Source: Nocardia jinanensis (GTDB lineage: Bacteria; Actinomycetota; Actinomycetes; Mycobacteriales; Mycobacteriaceae). From it: a DNA stretch of 35,740 nucleotides. The position numbers and the translations under genes are program-made. The stretch's first letter is position 1; each line of letters begins with the position of its first letter. This document shows positions 31,438 to 35,740 of this stretch, piece after piece. The notes beneath the pieces are model-generated. The model saw only the letters and a list, made by a program, of their open reading frames with translations, was not told where the DNA came from and searched no databases. The stretch lies in contig NZ_BMMH01000040.1 in NCBI RefSeq assembly GCF_014645735.1, positions 1 through 35,740 of the forward strand, read 5' to 3'.

Positions 31438-32082
31438 ATGAGCCATCGAGACGTTGTGCACGCACTGCTCGACCGCGCGGGTACCACCTACGCCGCCGAA
31501 GCCGGGATACGACTCGACGACAAACCGGCCCCGCTGTTCCAGCTGCTGATGTTGACCGATCTGCTCAGCGCCCGGATCTCCGCCGATATCGCGATCGCCG
31601 CGACGGCGGAACTGGTGGACAGCGGTTACCGCACCGCGCGGAATGTCGCGGACGCCGACCGGCAGGAACTGGTCGACGCGCTCGGTCGCGGGAACTACCG
31701 CCGCTACGACGAGAGCGCCGCCTCCCAGCTGGGGGACGCCGCCACCACCGCACTCGACAGGTACGACGGTGACCTGCGCAAACTCGCTGATGAAGCCGAT
31801 CACGACGTCGGCCGGGCCGCCGAACTCATCCAGCAGTTCAAAGGTATCGGTCCCACGGGCGGCGATATCTTCTTGCGCGAGGTGCAGGATGTGTGGACCT
31901 GGGCGCGCCCCTACTTCGACGAACGCGCACTGCGTGGCGCGGAGAAGGCAGGCCTGCCCGCCGACCGGGAAGAACTCGCCCGCCTGGCGCCCCGGAACCG
32001 GGCCGCCGAGTTCGCGGCGGCGCTGGTCCGAATCGGTATCGACGACGAGGTAGCCGACGAAGTGCGGTCGGCAGCCCGCTGA
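31438..32082 (+). CDS. HhH-type endonuclease III-like protein lacking the catalytic lysine
   Basis: This 214-residue protein resembles small actinobacterial relatives of endonuclease III. Helical segments with LFQLLMLTDLLSARISADIA and the helix-hairpin-helix FKGIGPTGGDIFLREVQDVW (134-153) fit the DNA-glycosylase fold. In endonuclease III the hairpin reads LPGVGRKTA and its lysine is catalytic; here that place is Thr140 (GIGPTGG). There is no C-terminal iron-sulfur cluster motif. So it may bind DNA, or use a different chemistry; lyase activity is unlikely. GAGAGGAGGAG directly precedes the ATG. It is transcribed alone. Confidence 0.75.
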   Translation: MSHRDVVHALLDRAGTTYAAEAGIRLDDKPAPLFQLLMLTDLLSARISADIAIAATAELVDSGYRTARNVADADRQELVDALGRGNYRRYDESAASQLGDAATTALDRYDGDLRKLADEADHDVGRAAELIQQFKGIGPTGGDIFLREVQDVWTWARPYFDERALRGAEKAGLPADREELARLAPRNRAAEFAAALVRIGIDDEVADEVRSAAR

Positions 32083-32143
32083 AAGTTTGCGGCGTCGGCT
32101 GTGTCCCACCCGGCGCGGGGATGCCACGAAGGGACGTGCGCGC

Positions 32144-32200
32144 GATGAGCGAGCTACGGCCCCTCGATACCGGATTCATCGAAGAAGAACTCTGCGACCC
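32144..32200 (+). pseudogene. Possible 5' fragment of a WS/DGAT-type acyltransferase
   Basis: From ATG 32144 the frame begins MSELRPLDTGFIEEELCD. This resembles the opening of wax ester synthase/diacylglycerol acyltransferase proteins (xxLSPLDxxFxxxED), which are numerous in mycolata. After about 19 residues it turns into Pro/Gly/Arg-rich sequence without similarity. The match is short and from memory, so this is only a suggestion. Confidence 0.25.
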
Positions 32201-32346
32201 GCCGCCGGGCAGTCCCTTGCCTCCGCCTGCGGCCGGCGGCACGATTCCCCCAGCGCGGGGTCGGTGCACCGGCCACCGATGTGCCGACGGCGCGGGCTGC
32301 GTGCGGTGAGGTCGCGGCCGTGCCGGAAGGCTGCCGGCGGGTGGCG

Positions 32347-32760
32347 TCAGGGCCCGGCGTCCGGCTCGGTCAGCGTATCGATGGCTGCCTGCAGTTTGGC
32401 CGCGGCCTCGGCCGCGACCGGTTGCAGACCGGGCTCGCCGGTCACCTCGACCAGCAATTGCGGTTTCATCGCGTCGACCACGACGGTGTTCGCGTCGTCC
32501 GGGTCACGGCGTACCACCACATTGCACGGCAGCAGAAGTCCGATCTGCCGATCCACCCCCACGGCTTGCTGGGCGAGCGGTGGGTTGCACGCGCCGAGAA
32601 TGAGATAGTCCTCCATCTCGGCACCGAGTTTGGCGCGCAGGGTCGCGCGCATATCGATTTCGGTGAGGATGCCGAATCCCTGTTCCGAGAGTGCGGTGCG
32701 GGTGCGTTCTACGGCGTCGTCGAAGCCGGTGTGCAGGGTGGCGGATAGTGCGAGGTCCAT
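32347..32760 (-). CDS. DUF302 domain-containing protein
   Basis: This 137-residue protein matches DUF302 throughout. It has DLALSATLHTGFDDAVERTR at the start and GFGILTEIDMRATLRAKLG; EDYLILGACNPPLAQQAVGV is the family's hallmark GACNPxxA. LLLPCNVVVRRDP is followed by DAMKPQLLVEVT. The conserved Cys in ACNPP and in LPCNV may bind a ligand or metal. The function is unknown, although relatives occur near sulfur and copper genes. A very good ribosome binding site (GGAAGGAGA) precedes the ATG at 32760. Confidence 0.9.
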   Translation of the reverse strand: MDLALSATLHTGFDDAVERTRTALSEQGFGILTEIDMRATLRAKLGAEMEDYLILGACNPPLAQQAVGVDRQIGLLLPCNVVVRRDPDDANTVVVDAMKPQLLVEVTGEPGLQPVAAEAAAKLQAAIDTLTEPDAGP

Positions 32761-32889
32761 CTGTGCTCGTCTCCTTCCGTGTTTTCGCCGGGCAGGATCG
32801 TCGCGGGGTGCTCGCGGACGGCGACATGCGGTGGGCGATTCCCCGGCCGGTCGCCGGGCTTCCGGATCGAGGGGTTCGAGTGGCGTGCC

Positions 32890-33104
32890 GACCGGGCCTT
32901 CATCGCCGGCGCTGACGACGGCGATATCCGGTCGCCCACGAGCACGACTACCGACCGTCCGGTCGCGGCGAGCTCCGAGGCGGCCCAGGGGCCCGCGCCG
33001 ATCACCGCAACATCCGCCTCGAGATCAGCGGTCATCGGTGGGTACGACGTCGGCTCAGGGGAGCCCGTCCAGTAGGACTCGGCCGCTCCGGTTGCTGTGT
33101 TCAC
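32890..33104 (-). pseudogene. 5' remnant of an FAD-dependent (DAO-type) oxidoreductase
   Basis: From GTG 33104 on the minus strand the frame reads AAESYWTGSPEPTSYPPMTA, then DVAVIGAGPWAASELAATGR and SVVVLVGDRI. This is the start of FAD-dependent oxidoreductases of the DAO family (SYWxDS...YPPL..DxxVDVAVIGAG...ELARAGxxVxVLEADRI). About five to seven residues are missing in the dinucleotide-binding loop after GAG. Similarity then fades after about 70 of an expected 400-500 residues. I infer a decayed gene with both an internal deletion and a lost 3' part. Confidence 0.65.
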
Positions 33105-33246
33105 AGCGCGTGGATACCCCGGACCCCGCTGTCCACACGCGCTCCTTCGCGCCCAAACGGGCCGCCGCCGGGCCGGCGGATCCGGCACGCCCGACGCCCA
33201 TACCCTGGCGGTACTTCGACAGCGCGCGCCGACGGGTTCCATACGC

Positions 33247-33263
33247 CGTAAGAACTAGTTACG
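33247..33263. promoter_or_regulatory. Inverted repeat before the SCO6745-like gene
   Basis: CGTAA-N7-TTACG with an AACTAGTT core lies 35 bases before the ATG at 33298, overlapping a likely promoter. It could be an operator; no regulator gene is adjacent. Confidence 0.35.
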
Positions 33264-33297
33264 GTGGGGCGGATATCGGGCAGCGGAAGGAACGAAG

Positions 33298-34038
33298 ATG
33301 TCGATCGGCGCCATAGTGAACGCGCATATCCAGGAACTCGGTGGCGGTTTCATGTTCTCCAGGGAGGCGCGGCAGTACGCGGCCGAAACGGGCGTGGACG
33401 AATTCTTCGGCCCGTATACCCGGGGCCGCGGTGGCGTGCTGGGTGATGTGGATGCCGATGTGGTCACCGCGGCGTTCGGTTTCTTCCCGGAGCATTCGAT
33501 ACGCACGGCATGGGAATCGGTGCCGATGCCCGCCGCAAAGGCCGCCCATCGGTACGCGCTCGCCTGTCAGGACTTCGGCAGGCGGAAACTGGGGGCATTC
33601 GAGGAGGCGGCACGCCTCGCCGAACTGCTGGAAACCGTGGTCGCCGCGGCGGATCCCGCCGGACTCCCGTTGTTCGCGGGCTGGCGCGCCGTGCCGTTGC
33701 CCGGTGACGCACCCGGGCGCGTTATGCAACTCACCTACGTCCTGCGCGAACTTCGCGGCGGGCTGCATCTCCTCGCGGTGCGTGCCGCGGGTATCACCCC
33801 GCTGCAGGCGGTCCTGATCTCCGGTTCCCCGCTCAACGACGGCCCCGGCCAGGCTCGCTGGTACGGCTGGCCCGAACCGTTCGAGGAGACCACCGACGAG
33901 ATCCGCAACGCCTGGCAGCGTGCGGAATCGAACACCGACGAGCTCATCGCCCCCGCTTTCGCCGCTCTCGGCGAGACCGCGGGCGCCGACCTCGCCCGGC
34001 TCGTCGCCGCCGCGCATACCGCGACCTTCGCGCGCTGA
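33298..34038 (+). CDS. SCO6745-like protein of unknown function
   Basis: A 246-residue soluble protein resembling the actinobacterial SCO6745 family. The typical segment is ARQYAAETGVDEFFGPYTRG, then RGGVLGDVDADVVTAAFGFF and TAWESVPMPAAKAAHRYALA. The second half has LFAGWRAVPLPGDAPGRVMQ and LHLLAVRAAGITPLQAVL, and KxYGWPEPF (here ARWYGWPEPF). The family is mainly helical; no enzyme motif is known to me. GGAAGGAACGAAG precedes the ATG. It stands alone and converges on the VOC gene. Confidence 0.8.
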   Translation: MSIGAIVNAHIQELGGGFMFSREARQYAAETGVDEFFGPYTRGRGGVLGDVDADVVTAAFGFFPEHSIRTAWESVPMPAAKAAHRYALACQDFGRRKLGAFEEAARLAELLETVVAAADPAGLPLFAGWRAVPLPGDAPGRVMQLTYVLRELRGGLHLLAVRAAGITPLQAVLISGSPLNDGPGQARWYGWPEPFEETTDEIRNAWQRAESNTDELIAPAFAALGETAGADLARLVAAAHTATFAR

Positions 34039-34364
34039 GGTCGGGACGGCCGCGCGTGCCTCGGGCGGTCGGCGGCAGGAGGCCCGACGAAGACGGCCGG
34101 GCGGGGGAGTGGCGCGGCCATCGCGTCGAGCCGCCGATGCCGGTACGTCCCGCTGAAATGTGAGGCCGATCCCTTCTGGTGAAGGGCGTGCAGTCGAGGC
34201 GCCCCCGAACCGCCGGGTCGAGAAACTCCGGCGAACAATCAAATCTAAATATTGAGATATGCGCATCAAACCATTTCAGGCTCACCCTGTGACGAGTCGC
34301 TCGAACCGGGGAAAACGATCACAAGGAGAACCGAGGGGAGTTGAGCCGTGCGGGGCCCACGTTC
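34039..34364. other. Intergenic stretch with promoter-like features between convergent genes
   Basis: Although both flanking genes end here, the stretch has an AT-rich block (34234-34285) with a near-perfect 16-bp palindrome (34243-34258; ATCT and AGAT arms around AATATT). It is followed by CACAAGGAGAACCGAGGGGA, which looks like a ribosome binding region on the plus strand. No gene follows it. It may be the promoter of a lost gene. Confidence 0.45.
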
Positions 34365-34991
34365 TCAGTCGGAGGTGGGCTCCCAGGGGAACCCGTCCGG
34401 ATCGGTGAACGGGCCGGCGTCGCTGCCGATGACGATGCGGTGCGAACCGCTGCCTTCGGGGGCGACGCCGACGTCCTCGGCCGCGGCGCGGCGTCCGTAG
34501 AGCGCCAGCCCGACGGGTGAGTCCGGGGTCGCGAATTCGACGTACTTGCTGCCGAAGCTCTTCGCCACGGTCAGGCCGTGCTCGATATAGAACTGTTTGC
34601 TCGCCTGGACCTTGTCCACGCCGAGCAGCAGTACGACCTGGTCGATATCGCGGGTGACCGGACCGGTGTTCTTCTTGTTGGAGGTGGTGACCTTCCAGAT
34701 CGTCCCGTCGGGGGCGCGGACAACCGCTCCGTAGCCCCAGAAAGTCTTTTCCGCTGGTTTCAGGGTCGTGAACCCGGCCTCGAGCGCGGTGCCGACGAGG
34801 CTGTCGACGGTGCCCGGCTGGGACACAACCAGGGAGATGATGAAACCGCGGAACCCGCTCGTGGGCGTCTGCGCCGGGCGGAAACTCAACTCCGCCCCCA
34901 CACCGAAGGCGGCAGCGTAGGTGATCCGGGCGGCATCGGGGTCGTCCACCTCGAGGTGGACGGTGAGGGCTGTGGCTGTCGTCGTCGTCAT
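34365..34991 (-). CDS. Double VOC (glyoxalase/bleomycin-resistance-like) protein
   Basis: This 208-residue protein has two VOC-type beta-alpha-beta units: one around LTVHLEVDDPDAARITYAAA to VRAPDGTIWKVTTSNKK, the second around DIDQVVLLLGVDKVQASKQF to SPVGLALYGRR. A closing FTDPDGFPWEP follows, typical of VOC ends. Such proteins bind metals or sequester drugs, but the metal ligands are not clear here. The ATG at 34991 is chosen since the upstream frame to 35135 is low-complexity. It lies downstream of the OsmC gene on the same strand, 160 bases apart. Confidence 0.82.
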   Translation of the reverse strand: MTTTTATALTVHLEVDDPDAARITYAAAFGVGAELSFRPAQTPTSGFRGFIISLVVSQPGTVDSLVGTALEAGFTTLKPAEKTFWGYGAVVRAPDGTIWKVTTSNKKNTGPVTRDIDQVVLLLGVDKVQASKQFYIEHGLTVAKSFGSKYVEFATPDSPVGLALYGRRAAAEDVGVAPEGSGSHRIVIGSDAGPFTDPDGFPWEPTSD

Positions 34992-35151
34992 ACTGCCCAC
35001 GCTAGTTTCGGGATCACGATCGGCGCTTCTCGATTCCTGCCGGTCCGGGCGGGCGTTCGCGGAAGTCGAGCGGCTCCGGCCCGCGCGGCCGTACCCACCC
35101 GGCGTGCCGGCGCATCGGGACACCGCGACGATCACGCCCGCCGGGCGCGGC

Positions 35152-35664
35152 TCAGACGGTTTCGAGGGTGGTGTGCACCGGTGTCGTGCCGGTGGTCAGA
35201 TCCAGGACGGGGCAGTGGGCGTCGACCGCGGCCTGTAGTTCGGCGTAGCGCTCTGCCGTCTCCGGTCCGGAGATACGTACCCGCACCCGCACAGCCTGGA
35301 ACCCGGCACGCACTCGATCGTCGAGGCCGAAGAAACCGCGGACGTCCAGATCGCCCTCGGCTTCGACGGACAATTCGTCGACCGCGATTGCCAAGCGCTG
35401 CGCCCAGAACCGGTAGGTGACGATCTGGCAGGAGATCAACGCGCCGAGATACACCTCGACTGGGTTTGCGGCGGTATCCGCGCCGCCGAGGGCAGGTGGT
35501 TCGTCCACTTGGATGTGGTGTGCTCCCGCCGTGATCGTGCTGCCCACCGTGCCCTGCGGGGTGCCCACGGCACGGAAGACCACGGTGGCATTCGCGGGGT
35601 CCTGCCGTACCGCCTTCGCGGTGGCGTCGGTGATGTCGTTGAGCGCTGTGGTCCCGGTCGTCAT
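35152..35664 (-). CDS. OsmC-family peroxidase-like protein
   Basis: This 170-residue protein is of the OsmC/Ohr superfamily. The two redox cysteines are Cys79 (GALISCQIVTYRFWA) and Cys151 (AAVDAHCPVLDLTTG); these reduce organic hydroperoxides in the family. Other signatures are EPPALGGADTAANPVEVYLG (about 55-74) and VEAEGDLDVRGFFG. The second motif HCPVLD and the RGFFGLDD segment place it in the OsmC-like rather than the Ohr group. With katG in the same region, it adds to peroxide defence, though no shared regulation is seen. The start ATG 35664 is the first in frame. Confidence 0.9.
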   Translation of the reverse strand: MTTGTTALNDITDATAKAVRQDPANATVVFRAVGTPQGTVGSTITAGAHHIQVDEPPALGGADTAANPVEVYLGALISCQIVTYRFWAQRLAIAVDELSVEAEGDLDVRGFFGLDDRVRAGFQAVRVRVRISGPETAERYAELQAAVDAHCPVLDLTTGTTPVHTTLETV

Positions 35665-35740
35665 GGCCGCGACGCTAGTGCCTCGTCAAGCAACGTTGGA
35701 TAGGTAATCCGGGCGCCGGATTGTGGAGTTCACTGCGAAC

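Overview
The window reads as chromosome of a GC-rich mycolic-acid actinomycete, most likely Nocardia or a close relative. The signs are a G/C-rich third codon position, many GTG starts, a mycobacterial-type furA-katG pair, and actinobacterial families such as DUF1206, CGNR zinc finger, SCO6745-like, YbaB-like and a PknK-like kinase. The genus is inferred from style, not from a marker gene. I saw no tRNA, rRNA, CRISPR array, transposase or integrase.

Layout. 1-2316: a 3' remnant of an EamA transporter, a YbaB-like protein and a VOC-HIT fusion. 2317-9098: an acyl-CoA/CoA-thioester region with an enoyl-CoA hydratase, a GntR/FadR-type regulator with its terminator, an intact amidohydrolase + CoA-transferase pair, and two scrambled remnants. 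One remnant joins acyl-CoA dehydrogenase, CaiB and acyl-CoA dehydrogenase pieces; the other joins MaoC and thiolase pieces. 9324-11885: a DUF1206 membrane protein and a DHA2 drug-efflux MFS protein. 11953-15441: a small ORF coupled to a cold-shock-domain protein, then furA-katG for peroxide defence and a tiny membrane peptide. 15561-21142: an aldo/keto reductase, a PKD-like gene remnant, a small putative caspase-like ('lonely Cys' type) protein, and a 1095-residue kinase-NTPase-TPR-LuxR regulator. 21260-23618: a DUF35 protein, a cupin with a doubtful 5' end, a 32-residue Gly/Phe-rich peptide gene with an excellent ribosome binding site, an AT-richer stretch, and a membrane protein.

23649-28692 is a complete D-galactonate catabolic cluster. 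A divergent IclR regulator faces dgoK-dgoA-dgoD-dgoT. DgoT imports galactonate, DgoD dehydrates it, DgoK phosphorylates the product, and DgoA cleaves it to pyruvate and glyceraldehyde 3-phosphate. 28788-35664 holds single accessory genes: DUF2165, an O-methyltransferase, a CGNR zinc finger facing a 54-residue zinc-ribbon protein, an HhH protein lacking the glycosylase lysine, DUF302, a 5' remnant of an FAD oxidoreductase, a SCO6745-like protein, a double VOC protein and an OsmC peroxidase.

The most striking overall feature is the number of sharply truncated gene pieces that still carry good codon usage and active-site motifs. They point to repeated recent deletions, or to an assembly or strain peculiarity. 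The best candidates for new biology are the 32-residue peptide, the small caspase-like protein beside the kinase-NTPase regulator, the VOC-HIT fusion, and the CoA-transferase with permuted domain order.
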